A stretch of DNA of 64,000 nt from JAHRAW01 sp965203265 (lineage in GTDB: Bacteria > Pseudomonadota > Gammaproteobacteria > Arenicellales > Poriferihabitantaceae). Both the position numbers and the translations under genes were made by a program. The notes beneath the pieces were generated by a model, which saw only the letters and a program-made list of their open reading frames with translations, did no database searches and was not told the DNA's origin. Below, in pieces: positions 52,641 through 61,806 of the stretch; position 1 is the stretch's first letter; each line of letters starts with the position of its first letter. Location: positions 1,488,001 through 1,552,000 of the forward strand of contig CBDBBV010000002.1 in the NCBI GenBank assembly GCA_965203265.1, read 5' to 3'.

Positions 52641-55600
52641 GGCTGCATATCCGATCCGGCGTTTGCCGCAGTCATGCGCTTTTCCTTCGACCTTACTGCA
52701 CCCTTCGCCACGATTCGCGCGGCGATGCCTTCCCGCTCCGCGCGGCTGACGTTTCTGCCGGCAACCGATGGCTCGTGCAGATACAGCCGATCAGCGATAT
52801 ATGCCGGTTTTGCGGATAGTTCGATGATTGGCAGCATGTACGCCCAGTCGGTCACGCGATCCACATAGTCGCCGTTAAGTCGAAGCGCATGGTCGGGGAT
52901 CGCATCGAACAGCCGCTTGCGGAATGAGCGCAGGTGTTGCCAAACGTTACCGCCGCGATGTTCGCGCGGCTGATCGAAATTCACCGGGTAGTTGGCTTCC
53001 TTGTCGGTTCGCAGCATGGAGCCGACGGTCACATCGGCTCCACCCGCGTATTCCGCCGCCAGTCTTTCCAGAACCCGGTCGCCAATGAGCGCATCATCCG
53101 CATCAAGCGTTACGATCACGCTCTCCGGCTCCGTACAGATCGTGCCGATCACCATTTTCATGTTGGCGAGCAGTCCGCGACGCACGCGATTGCGGATAAC
53201 CGTACAGCGACAACCGAGCGAGGCGCACTCGATTTCGAAGTGATCGCCCAATGCGGGATCCGACGCATCATCGATCACCACCGCACCCCAGCGAGGGCCG
53301 CGCTGTTGACGCATCGAGTCGAAGCAGCGGCGTAAACGCCCAGCGGCCACGTTGCGGCCACACACCACGAATACGAATGGCTCGCGGCGGGGCGGTCCAA
53401 GCCATTCTCCGATCTCGCCGATCCAATCTATATGGCCAGTCTGCACCATCGGCAGGAATCCGTGTTCGATCCGATCCAGTACCATCAGCCACTCGTCCAA
53501 GGCTCGTTTGCGGGCGTTCGGCGGATGCACATAAAAAGTGCGCCGGTCGCCACCGCGATATGATCTGCCTCGCCCATTTGCGATCGCTCTGTCCAACGAG
53601 CGGTGCCATGACAATGCAAGCCGCCCGCCTTCCACCCGATTCGGCAACGGTCGAATGCGGCGAAGGCGCTCGAGATGAGTCAGCGACGCGGGTGCCTCGA
53701 CACGCCACGCCCCTTTTGCGCCCGCTTTTGTGTAGGGCCGGTCATAGCCAACGGCAATGTTGAACGCCACCGTCAACGCTTCACGGTCGTCAGCGAAAAC
53801 GCCGAGCATATCTGCCAGATAATCATGCTCCCGATCCAGCCGTGCGATCATCAAATCGATGTCCATCTGCAGCACATATCGGCTCGCGCACGCCTCGAGA
53901 CCCACCAGCGTCGATGCCACCTGCGCCCCCGACACCGCATGGGCGCGCGGACAGGCACACCCGAACCACCGTTTATTCACCGCTGCCGCTTCGTCACCAT
54001 CCGGCGAGCCCTCCACCACGCGATCGATCCAACCTGCGCGCACGAGTCGGCGAGCCGCACGGTGCAGCTCATTCAGGCTGCCTTCGGTGTGCTGGCGTAG
54101 GAAGCCTTTCTCGCGCGCGTCCAGAACGAGAATACGCTCTGCAAACGCCCTCGGCGCCTCCAGCTGAGCCACCAGATGCTTGACCTGCACCTCGAGCGTC
54201 GCCGCATCCATCGCACAAGCCTTGAGCAGTAGCGCAACATCGGGCAGTGGCGGCAACGGCCGCAGTTCGAAGGCAATGTGGTCGGAGATTCGTTCGAAGC
54301 GATCGAGGTCGATGGTGGGCTCCTCCAACCGCCGGCAAACCACCAATCCGGCGCGCCCGAACGCACGCCGCACAAACCACTCCGGGCGATGCACATCGGC
54401 GCGGGTTCGGCCACTCGCCCGCAGGCGCTTTTGCCACACGAACCGATCATCGTAGCCGACGTTTGGCGGCACCTGCCGATCCGTCTCCAAGCTCGGGCCC
54501 GCGAATGTCGCATGCGGATTGCAGAGTGTTACGATGACCCGACCGTCCGCCCGCACGGCATTGCGCAAATCGCGCAGAACGGCATCCATATCTCCATCGT
54601 CCTCCACCGTACACAACACGCGGCGGCATACCACGAGGGAATACGGGCCATATTCCAGCGCCTGACTCCGATCGTGCGTGAATCGCAGGTTTCCGGTTTC
54701 GTTCGAAAGGGCATCCCAGCCGGAACGGAGACTCTCGTCGGGATCGTACCCTACGACCCACATGCCGGAATCAGCGAGCGATTTTGCCCGACGGCCCGTG
54801 CCGCACCCATAGTCCAGCGCTGTGTCGGCGCCAGTGTCCCCGATCAAGCGCAACGCGATATCCTCGGGTTTCGTTTCCTGATCAACCAAACGGCGCACGG
54901 CCTCGTGGTAGACCTCGAACCCGTTCAGCTCCGGCAACCCCGAATCCGTCAGCGCCCGGCGCATGATGTCCTTGAGACCCGAATGCCAGGGCCATCGCCA
55001 CGACAGCCACGCGCGGCGGCACATGGCCAAGAACTCATCCTCGTCATCCAGCGGACGGATGTCCGATCCGTAGTCGATGAGCCGTACCCGCCCATCCACC
55101 AGCCGCAGGTTGTCCGGATGGATGTTGCGGCAAACCACCCCGAACCGTTGGCACTCCACCATCAGCTCCACCATCCCCACCCCGTCGCCGCCGATGTACG
55201 GTTTGCTCGGCTCGTACTGGTAGACCAGCACGCACTCGCGCTCGGACTCGTGGAAATGTAGTAGCGGATAGAGACGGCGGGCGGTATCCCATGCGCCGAC
55301 GCGGGATCGGAGGTAGGTCCGTACTGCCGCAGCTCGTTCCGATTTCCAGTAATCGAATACCTTGAACACGCGCGCCCTGTCGGTAAACACCACGCCTTCG
55401 GCACCGCACCCCAGTACTACAAAGGGGCCGGCGGCATCAGTCAACCGGCCGATAGCCGCTCTTGCATTGGCGACCCGTTCATCCGCCAGCCTACCGAGCA
55501 GGCATTGCGGGTTCGTAAGCCGGCGTTGGTGGTCATCGATCTCCCCCGGCAACCGCTTCAAAAAAGCCCGCACGCCGCGAACATTCAGCGTCTTGGCCTT

Positions 55601-57889
55601 GCGCTCAATGAGCGCCAGCACGGATGGGGTATAGCAGGCGGCCAAGCGATCCGCGAACACGCGCAGGTCGGCCGCCGCAGCTCGGTGTTTGCCGCATTGC
55701 CACCACGCCCCTTCATCTTCGGCCAAGCATCGCAACACACGCGACAGGCCGCGGATGCGATAGAACGACAATCGGAATGCCGCCAGTCGCTCATCCAGAT
55801 ATTTCTCCGCGCGATCAGCAACCGCGCTGACCGATTCCACCGTCAACGTCAACCGACCTCCATTCAACGAATACACATCGAGGGTGTCGGCCAGCGCCGA
55901 AATCAGGGCATATCCTTGGAAGTCGTCCACGAGCCGGTCGATGTCCGGCCCCGACGCATCCACATCCGAACGGTCGTGGTACAACGCTACGGACACCGAT
56001 TTCATTTGTCGGCCGAAGTATTGCCGCTGCAACAACGCCCACATCATGTCGGAGCGGCGCACCTGTCGCCCACCCACCAGTTGCGAGGGATTCGGCATGT
56101 CGCGCAAGGATTCGATGTCGAACACGAACGTGTTTCCGCCTCGGAGCAGGCCATCATCGCCGAGCACCACATCGCCATCGGGGTTGTCCACCAAGGGGCG
56201 GAACACCTGCTCGCCGGCCAGTATCCGCTCCACTGTACGGCTCAATCGAGCAAATGCCTCGTCCACACGCTCGCCGGCGAATGCCGGTTCGACCAGAAAC
56301 GGGGTCTCGAGTCGATCCGTTTCCGTGCGCGACAGATCGTAATAGTAGTCGCGCCGCGCTGCGCGCAACATCGCGTTTTCGCCGCTGTGATCCGGCAGTA
56401 CCTCTTCCGGTGCCCGAGACGCCAACCAGAACAGCGAAGCCACGAGATCGACCATTTGAACGCGCACGGTGGCCGAGTGGGGCACGGGCGGCGCCCCGGT
56501 ACACCCGCCGATGGCCACGTCCACCTTGCCCTCGTCTCGGAGTCGATGCAGCGTCTGTAGCAACGCCGCGGTATCGAGGGCCTGCCGACGCCTTGTACCA
56601 TCCTCATCCACGATGAGCGGGTTCAGCCGCATGTCGTCATCCACGATCCACACGACTGCATCCGGAACGCGCGATGCGAAAACATACAGATAGCTCTGCA
56701 GTACAGTGCGCGCCGACGCAATCGCGAGTTTCCGACCGCTGCCGACACCGCCGTCGAGCACCAGTCCCCCCTTCGCATCGCGCCGATGGTGCGCCCGATC
56801 CACGAGATGCACGCGCAGGCCCCGATCGCGCTCACGCTCCACGATCGCCCGCAGGCTCGCGCCGGACTTCGTGCCCGGCCCGTTCTCCAGCACGAGCACA
56901 TCGAGTCCCGACAACCCCGCATGTGGTGGAATGCCTCGCAGATCGGCCAGCAGTTTGCCCACCTGTTGCGGGCGTTGTGCATCCGCGATCACGCCAACTA
57001 TCAAGTGCAGCGACGCCTCCGATTTGGCTTGGATCAACGAGGGCGGACTCTGCCCGCTGCCCGACCCGTTCTCATCGAATGCAGGCCGAGTTTGCTTCCA
57101 TCCGAACAGCGCCTCCGCTCGTTTGCGAAACGCGAATCTCTGAGTCGCCGACATCCGGTTCCGCCATTTCGCGTAAAACCGATCCAGTCCGACTGTCTTT
57201 TTCGCCAATCCGGGTGCCGAAAGCCGTGGCCGGCTGCGGCTGGCAAAGTGTCGCACGGAGATTCGCGTGGTCGTCCCGTAGCGGATGCCGGGCAGATCAG
57301 CGATGCGGATGCAGAGGTCTCTGTCGGTGCAGCTCGGCAGCCACTCGTCGAACAGGCCCGCTTCGAGCAACACCGACAACCGACAGACCAGATTGCTGCC
57401 TTGAATGCCGGGATTCCCTACCAAGAAACTCGATGCTTCGAGCGACGCTGGCGGAAACACGGGCAACGGATCGGCCCCCTCAATGCGCTCGAATGGCGTC
57501 GCGACCATATCGAGATCCATCTTCTCGATAGACGCCATGCAGTACTCCAGATGATGCGCGTCCCACTCGTCGTCGTCGTCCAGAAACGCAACGTGAACCG
57601 CGGTTGGATCCATCAAGGTGCGAAGAATATGGTCGATTCCCGAGTTCCACGCCCCGGCTGCGCCCTTCGTCCGCCGGTTATGCAGAAAATCGACTGCGCC
57701 CCATTGCCTCGGCACGCCATCGACCACACGACGGGTCTGCGCGCGCTTGTCGCATGAGTCGTCCACGACGACCAAACGCGATGGAATATGGGATTGTTTC
57801 AGGATTGAGGGGAGCGCTCTGTCCCCCAGAAGATGGGGTCGGTCAGCCGTGGCGACCAAAACCGCTAGCGCGGGTTTTCGGTGATTCAT
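52637..57889 (-). CDS. Giant multidomain glycosyltransferase-kinase-methyltransferase protein (1750 aa)
   Basis: I do not recognise this protein as a whole but its parts are visible. Residues 1 to about 250: a GT2-type glycosyltransferase (VVVDDS 40-45, FLDDDDEWD 102-110). About 294-650: a second GT-A-like region with IVDDDM (415-420). About 820-965: a WaaP/BUD32-like kinase module with LGCGAEGVVF (826-835), VFKVF (Lys843), NIHPDNLRL (922-930; Asp926, Asn927) and LIDYGSD (937-943). About 1010-1190: a SAM methyltransferase with ALDYGCGTG (1024-1032) and VVGYDPD. About 1225-1490: a GT-like part with LQMDIDLM. About 1503-1740: another GT2 with VIDDAS and TLDADDA. There is no signal peptide or membrane helix. 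A GGGAGGT-like ribosome binding site precedes the ATG at 57889. It is coupled to the SLOG-deacetylase gene downstream. Kinase plus methyltransferase recalls WbdD, which caps O-antigen chains; a glycan-building and capping role is inference. Confidence 0.72.
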   Translation of the reverse strand: MNHRKPALAVLVATADRPHLLGDRALPSILKQSHIPSRLVVVDDSCDKRAQTRRVVDGVPRQWGAVDFLHNRRTKGAAGAWNSGIDHILRTLMDPTAVHVAFLDDDDEWDAHHLEYCMASIEKMDLDMVATPFERIEGADPLPVFPPASLEASSFLVGNPGIQGSNLVCRLSVLLEAGLFDEWLPSCTDRDLCIRIADLPGIRYGTTTRISVRHFASRSRPRLSAPGLAKKTVGLDRFYAKWRNRMSATQRFAFRKRAEALFGWKQTRPAFDENGSGSGQSPPSLIQAKSEASLHLIVGVIADAQRPQQVGKLLADLRGIPPHAGLSGLDVLVLENGPGTKSGASLRAIVERERDRGLRVHLVDRAHHRRDAKGGLVLDGGVGSGRKLAIASARTVLQSYLYVFASRVPDAVVWIVDDDMRLNPLIVDEDGTRRRQALDTAALLQTLHRLRDEGKVDVAIGGCTGAPPVPHSATVRVQMVDLVASLFWLASRAPEEVLPDHSGENAMLRAARRDYYYDLSRTETDRLETPFLVEPAFAGERVDEAFARLSRTVERILAGEQVFRPLVDNPDGDVVLGDDGLLRGGNTFVFDIESLRDMPNPSQLVGGRQVRRSDMMWALLQRQYFGRQMKSVSVALYHDRSDVDASGPDIDRLVDDFQGYALISALADTLDVYSLNGGRLTLTVESVSAVADRAEKYLDERLAAFRLSFYRIRGLSRVLRCLAEDEGAWWQCGKHRAAAADLRVFADRLAACYTPSVLALIERKAKTLNVRGVRAFLKRLPGEIDDHQRRLTNPQCLLGRLADERVANARAAIGRLTDAAGPFVVLGCGAEGVVFTDRARVFKVFDYWKSERAAAVRTYLRSRVGAWDTARRLYPLLHFHESERECVLVYQYEPSKPYIGGDGVGMVELMVECQRFGVVCRNIHPDNLRLVDGRVRLIDYGSDIRPLDDEDEFLAMCRRAWLSWRWPWHSGLKDIMRRALTDSGLPELNGFEVYHEAVRRLVDQETKPEDIALRLIGDTGADTALDYGCGTGRRAKSLADSGMWVVGYDPDESLRSGWDALSNETGNLRFTHDRSQALEYGPYSLVVCRRVLCTVEDDGDMDAVLRDLRNAVRADGRVIVTLCNPHATFAGPSLETDRQVPPNVGYDDRFVWQKRLRASGRTRADVHRPEWFVRRAFGRAGLVVCRRLEEPTIDLDRFERISDHIAFELRPLPPLPDVALLLKACAMDAATLEVQVKHLVAQLEAPRAFAERILVLDAREKGFLRQHTEGSLNELHRAARRLVRAGWIDRVVEGSPDGDEAAAVNKRWFGCACPRAHAVSGAQVASTLVGLEACASRYVLQMDIDLMIARLDREHDYLADMLGVFADDREALTVAFNIAVGYDRPYTKAGAKGAWRVEAPASLTHLERLRRIRPLPNRVEGGRLALSWHRSLDRAIANGRGRSYRGGDRRTFYVHPPNARKRALDEWLMVLDRIEHGFLPMVQTGHIDWIGEIGEWLGPPRREPFVFVVCGRNVAAGRLRRCFDSMRQQRGPRWGAVVIDDASDPALGDHFEIECASLGCRCTVIRNRVRRGLLANMKMVIGTICTEPESVIVTLDADDALIGDRVLERLAAEYAGGADVTVGSMLRTDKEANYPVNFDQPREHRGGNVWQHLRSFRKRLFDAIPDHALRLNGDYVDRVTDWAYMLPIIELSAKPAYIADRLYLHEPSVAGRNVSRAEREGIAARIVAKGAVRSKEKRMTAANAGSDMQP

Positions 57890-57999
57890 GTTGGATACCT
57901 CCCGGATTAATGAAAGTTAGTCACGTCCGCGAGGAATTGCCGGCGGTGGAGTCTCTAATCCGAGATCCGAACCCGCCTTCCGCGCGGAATGAAGGGCGC

Positions 58000-58028
58000 A
58001 CCTTAACACGCTCCGTGAGATGTTGCAA
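58000..58028 (-). promoter_or_regulatory. Possible promoter of the giant-protein operon
   Basis: On the minus strand TTGCAA (58028-58023) and TAAGGT (58005-58000) are 17 bp apart. This would leave a 5' leader of about 100 nt. The match is moderate. Confidence 0.35.
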
Positions 58029-58162
58029 CCGGTTGGCCAAGGCACGCGGCGCAGCCGTTTCTTTTTTCCTCATGCCGCTGACGGGTTCCTGTGCTTCGCC
58101 GCTCAGCCGGCTTGGTCGGAATGTGGAAACATGGAAAACGAGCGAAATTTCCGTAAATCTAA

Positions 58163-58183
58163 TTGACAATTATTCTTATTCGC
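58163..58183 (+). promoter_or_regulatory. Fur-box-like operator overlapping the -35 box of the iron operon
   Basis: TTGACA (58163-58168) leads into GACAATTATTCTTATTCGC, which agrees with the 19-bp Fur consensus at about 12 positions and has the AATTATTCTTATTC core seen in many Fur sites. Repression by iron-loaded Fur would fit the genes downstream. Confidence 0.6.
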
Positions 58184-58224
58184 GTTACTTTCCGCCTCCC
58201 TTTCATCATTTCGAATTGCATGCC

Positions 58225-58950
58225 ATGAAATCTTTTTCTGTTTCGACCGGATTTCTGCTGGGTGGGCTGTTGGCCGGGTTGTTCAGTCTCAATGCCTCCG
58301 CCACCCAGATCGACTTGCCGGACGGGCCCATTGATGACGCCGGTTATCTGTTGCAGATCGGATTGATGCGCGGTCATCTGCTGGTCGGGCACGAACTGTT
58401 CCAGCAAGGCGAGCGTGAGGCGGCGCAAACCCATGCCAAGCATCCGGCGGACGAGCTGTACGCCACTTTGCAGCCTTCCTTCGCCGAGCGCGGCGTTGAC
58501 GGGTTTGCGGCGGAGCTCGAGGCGCATGCCGAGGCCGTGGGAAGCGGTAGCGAGGCGGATGTGGAGGCCGCCTATCGGCAGGTTGCGGCAACCATTCTGC
58601 GCCATCAGCAGGCGGTGGCGGTTTCGCCCGAGCTCGTTGCGCGGGTGGTGGTTGAGTTGGTGCGCGTGGCGGCCGAGGAGTACGCCATCGGCATCGTCGA
58701 CGGCAAGCCGGAAAACGCCCACGAGTATCAGGACGCATTCGGCTTCACCCGAATCGCGCTGCAGTGGGCGCAGGACGCGGCGGCAGACGGTCAGGCGGCG
58801 GTGTTCGAGCGCATTGCCGCGCGACTGGAAGCCCTTGACGACATGTGGCCGGCGTTGGTGCCGCCGTCGCTCGTAGCGCAATCCGCTAGCCGCCTCTACG
58901 GCGCCGCGGCGGAAATCGAGATTCTCGCTCTTGGCTTGGCCAAGCAATAG
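58225..58950 (+). CDS. Exported helical protein at the head of the iron-uptake operon
   Basis: The 241-residue protein has a signal peptide (residues 1-26, cleavage after NASA) and is otherwise alpha-helical. Residues 148-175 (AAEEYAIGIVDG, then NAHEYQDAFGF) resemble the periplasmic helical part found with FTR1-type iron permeases and related iron proteins. The N-terminal half has a His-containing pattern (MRGHLLVGHELF, THAKHPADELY). Its place between a Fur-box-like site and fbpA suggests periplasmic iron binding or delivery. No firm family name can be given. Confidence 0.65.
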   Translation: MKSFSVSTGFLLGGLLAGLFSLNASATQIDLPDGPIDDAGYLLQIGLMRGHLLVGHELFQQGEREAAQTHAKHPADELYATLQPSFAERGVDGFAAELEAHAEAVGSGSEADVEAAYRQVAATILRHQQAVAVSPELVARVVVELVRVAAEEYAIGIVDGKPENAHEYQDAFGFTRIALQWAQDAAADGQAAVFERIAARLEALDDMWPALVPPSLVAQSASRLYGAAAEIEILALGLAKQ

Positions 58951-59038
58951 CGCGGCCAAGCATTTTTTTCCATTGCAAATCATTCCGGTTCGCAACCAAG
59001 AGTACTTTTCCTTTACCATTCCCATTCGGAGTAGCAAC

Positions 59039-60064
59039 ATGAAACATTCAGTGCGCAATTTCCTCGTCGGCATCCTGCTGACGCTGGCAAATCCCTTCTC
59101 CCTCACGGCATTCGCCGCCGAGGAAGTCAACGTGTATTCCTACCGCCAACCCCATTTGATCGAGCCGATGTTCGACGCCTTCACTGAGCGAACCGGCATT
59201 GCGGTCAATGCCGTGTACGCCAAGAAGGGCATGCTCGAACGGCTCCGCCTCGAAGGCATCAACAGCCCGGCGGATTTGGTGTTCACCGTGGACATCGGCA
59301 GATTGTCCGACATCAAGAACGCGGACTTGACCCAGCCGACCGTCTCCGAGGCGATAATCGGCAGCATTCCCGAAAGCGTGCGCGACCCGGCCAATCACTG
59401 GTTCGGCCTGACCGCGCGGGCGCGTCTTCTGGTCACCTCGAAAGATCGAGTGAAGCCGGGGGAGATCGGTAGTTATGAGGAACTCGCCGAGGCAAAATGG
59501 CGCGGGCGGCTGTGCACGCGCTCGGGCAAGCACGCCTATAATGTAGCCCTGTTCGCCTCGATGATGCACCACCACGGCGATGCGGCCGCGCAGGAATGGC
59601 TGGAAGGCGTCAAGGCCAATCTGGCGAGAACCCCGCAGGGGAATGATCGCGCTCAGGTCAAGGCGATTGCCGAGGGCGTGTGCGATGTGGCCGTGATCAA
59701 CCACTATTACCTGTACAAGATGGCGACCAACGACGAGCAGCGGGCATGGTTCGAGGCGGTGAATGTGGTGTTCCCCAATCAGGCCGATCGCGGCACCCAT
59801 CTCAACATCAGCGGCATGGCCATGACCAAACACGCCCCCAACCGCGAAAACGCGCGCAAACTGATGGAGTTTCTCGCCGGTGATCAGGCGCAGCGCATGT
59901 ACGCCGAGGTCAACGGCGAATATCCGGTGAACGAGGCCATCGAGATCGGCGGCTTCCTGCGCGAACTCGGCGACTTCAAGCGCGATACCCTCGACTTGTC
60001 GCGGGTCGCGGCCAACCGCGCGGCGGCTTCGAAGATGGTGGATCGCGTCGGCTATAATGACTAG
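59039..60064 (+). CDS. fbpA: Ferric iron ABC transporter, periplasmic binding protein
   Basis: The 341-residue protein has a signal peptide ending near AFA (26) and the FbpA/IdiA pattern: EVNVYSYRQPHLIEP, FTVDIGRL, GLTARARLLV, and the adjacent tyrosines Tyr223 and Tyr224 in NHYYLYK that bind ferric iron in this family. It delivers iron to the FbpB permease. A GGAG box lies before the ATG at 59039. It overlaps fbpB by 8 bp. Confidence 0.92.
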   Translation: MKHSVRNFLVGILLTLANPFSLTAFAAEEVNVYSYRQPHLIEPMFDAFTERTGIAVNAVYAKKGMLERLRLEGINSPADLVFTVDIGRLSDIKNADLTQPTVSEAIIGSIPESVRDPANHWFGLTARARLLVTSKDRVKPGEIGSYEELAEAKWRGRLCTRSGKHAYNVALFASMMHHHGDAAAQEWLEGVKANLARTPQGNDRAQVKAIAEGVCDVAVINHYYLYKMATNDEQRAWFEAVNVVFPNQADRGTHLNISGMAMTKHAPNRENARKLMEFLAGDQAQRMYAEVNGEYPVNEAIEIGGFLRELGDFKRDTLDLSRVAANRAAASKMVDRVGYND

Positions 60065-61793
60065 TCTGCAGGCGACAACCACCGAAACCACCGGCCATCG
60101 CCGGCACAACTTCAAAATCCCTTTTCTGGGTAGCGCCGACCCGTGGCTGGTCGGCGCTTTTTTTGTGGCGGCGCTGACGGTTCTGCCGGTGCTCGCCATC
60201 CTGCTCCTCGCGTTCTTCCCGAATGAAAACATCTGGCCGCATCTGCTCGCCACCACGCTGCCGAAATATATCGGCAACACACTGCTGCTGCTGGGCGGCG
60301 TCGGCGTCTCCACCCTGCTCACCGGAGTCGCCGCCGCCTATCTGATCACCACCTACGAATTCCCGTTGCGCAAACCGCTGGAATGGCTGCTGTTGCTACC
60401 ATTGGCCATGCCGGCATATGTGATCGCCTATCTGTATACCGACCTGCTCGAATTCGCCGGCCCGGTGCAACAATCTTTGCGCGCGCTGACCGGCTGGCAG
60501 CTCGCCGACGACTACTGGTTTCCGGAAATACGCAGCATGGGCGGGGCGATCATGCTCATGGGGCTGGTGCTGTACCCATATGTATATCTGATGGCGCGCG
60601 CCTCGTTTCTCGAGCAGTCGAGCCACCTGCCGGATGTCAGCCGCCTGATGGGGCGCGGCCCGGTCGCCACGTTCTTTCATGTCTCGCTGCCCATCGCGCG
60701 CCCGGCCATCGCCGTGGGCGTGGCGTTGGCGCTGATGGAAACCCTCAACGATTTCGGCACCGTAGATTTTTTCTCGGTGCAAACCCTGACGGCCGGCTTG
60801 TACGATGTGTGGCTGAACATGGACAACCTCGGCGGCGCCGCGCAAATCGCCGCCACCATGCTCACCTTCGTCGTCCTGCTGATCTCGCTGGAAGCCATCG
60901 GGCGGCGCAACCGCCGCTTCTACCAGAGCGCGAACCGATTCAGCGGCAAGGCGCGGCAGCCTCTGGCCGGTTGGTTGCGGTGGATCGCGCTGGCGCTATG
61001 CGCGCTGCCGGTATTGTTCGGGTTTGTCGTGCCCACCGGGCTGCTGCTCAACCACGCCGTCGCCAATTTCGCCGTGTCGTGGAGCGGCCAGTTCAGGACC
61101 TACATCTTCAACAGTTTGTGGGTATCGGTGATCGCCTCGGCGACCTGCGTCGTGCTGGCCGTCCTCGTCGGGTATGCGCGACGCCTGCACCGCTCGGTGG
61201 CAGTGGCCGCCTTCGGGCGCATCGCTTCCCTCGGCTATGCCGTGCCCGGCGCGGTACTCGCCATCGGGGTGATCGTGCCGTTCGCGGCCTTCGACAACGC
61301 CGTGGATGGGTTTATGCGCGCCCATTTCGGTTTTGCCAGCGGCCTGATTCTGAGTGGCACCAGTTTTGCCATCATCTTCACATATGTGATCCGCTTCCTC
61401 GCCGTTTCCATCGGCTCGGTGGAGGCCAGCTTCGGCAAGGTCTCCGATTCCATGGATCTGGCCGCCCGAACTCTGGGCTACGGCGCTTGGCAGACCCTGC
61501 GGCGGTTTCACCTGCCGCTGATTCAGGGCGGCGTGGTAACCGCAGCCCTCATCGTGTTCGTCGATTGCATGAAGGAATTGCCGGCGACCCTCATCCTGCG
61601 GCCATTCAATTTCGAGACTTTGGCGACTCACGTGTATCACTTCGCCTCCGACGAGATGATCGAGCAGAGCGCCCTCGGCGCGTTGCTCATCGTCCTCGCC
61701 GGCCTCATTCCCATCATCGTGTTGAGCCGCACCATCTCGACCGCCTACCAGTTGAAGGCGAAGGCGCCGGCCCCTTGGCGCGCCCCCGAATAA
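60057..61793 (+). CDS. fbpB: Ferric iron ABC transporter permease with two fused transport domains
   Basis: The 578-residue inner-membrane protein has about 12 hydrophobic segments in two halves, each with a binding-protein-dependent transport motif. The EAA-like loops are at about 180-215 (SRLMGRGPVATFFHVSLP) and 470-490 (ARTLGYGAWQTLRRFHLP). This duplication in one chain is normal for FbpB. It works with the FbpC ATPase and FbpA. Confidence 0.92.
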   Translation: MTSLQATTTETTGHRRHNFKIPFLGSADPWLVGAFFVAALTVLPVLAILLLAFFPNENIWPHLLATTLPKYIGNTLLLLGGVGVSTLLTGVAAAYLITTYEFPLRKPLEWLLLLPLAMPAYVIAYLYTDLLEFAGPVQQSLRALTGWQLADDYWFPEIRSMGGAIMLMGLVLYPYVYLMARASFLEQSSHLPDVSRLMGRGPVATFFHVSLPIARPAIAVGVALALMETLNDFGTVDFFSVQTLTAGLYDVWLNMDNLGGAAQIAATMLTFVVLLISLEAIGRRNRRFYQSANRFSGKARQPLAGWLRWIALALCALPVLFGFVVPTGLLLNHAVANFAVSWSGQFRTYIFNSLWVSVIASATCVVLAVLVGYARRLHRSVAVAAFGRIASLGYAVPGAVLAIGVIVPFAAFDNAVDGFMRAHFGFASGLILSGTSFAIIFTYVIRFLAVSIGSVEASFGKVSDSMDLAARTLGYGAWQTLRRFHLPLIQGGVVTAALIVFVDCMKELPATLILRPFNFETLATHVYHFASDEMIEQSALGALLIVLAGLIPIIVLSRTISTAYQLKAKAPAPWRAPE

Positions 61794-61806
61794 GCAAAAG
61801 CCGACC

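Larger units (their letters stand above)
57890..58224. other. Divergent intergenic region between the giant gene and the iron operon
   Basis: This 335-bp stretch has no convincing gene. It carries a possible minus-strand promoter for the giant operon and a plus-strand promoter with a Fur-box-like site for the iron operon. Confidence 0.6.

Noticed and set aside
54278..55261. Long plus-strand frames inside the 1750-residue gene
   Set aside because: They have biased composition and no motifs, whereas the minus-strand frame has clear domain signatures throughout.
58040..58120. A GCACAGG-containing stretch on the minus strand upstream of the giant gene, considered as a c-di-GMP (GEMM) or cobalamin riboswitch
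   Set aside because: The conserved second half of either aptamer is missing and I could not form the required helices.
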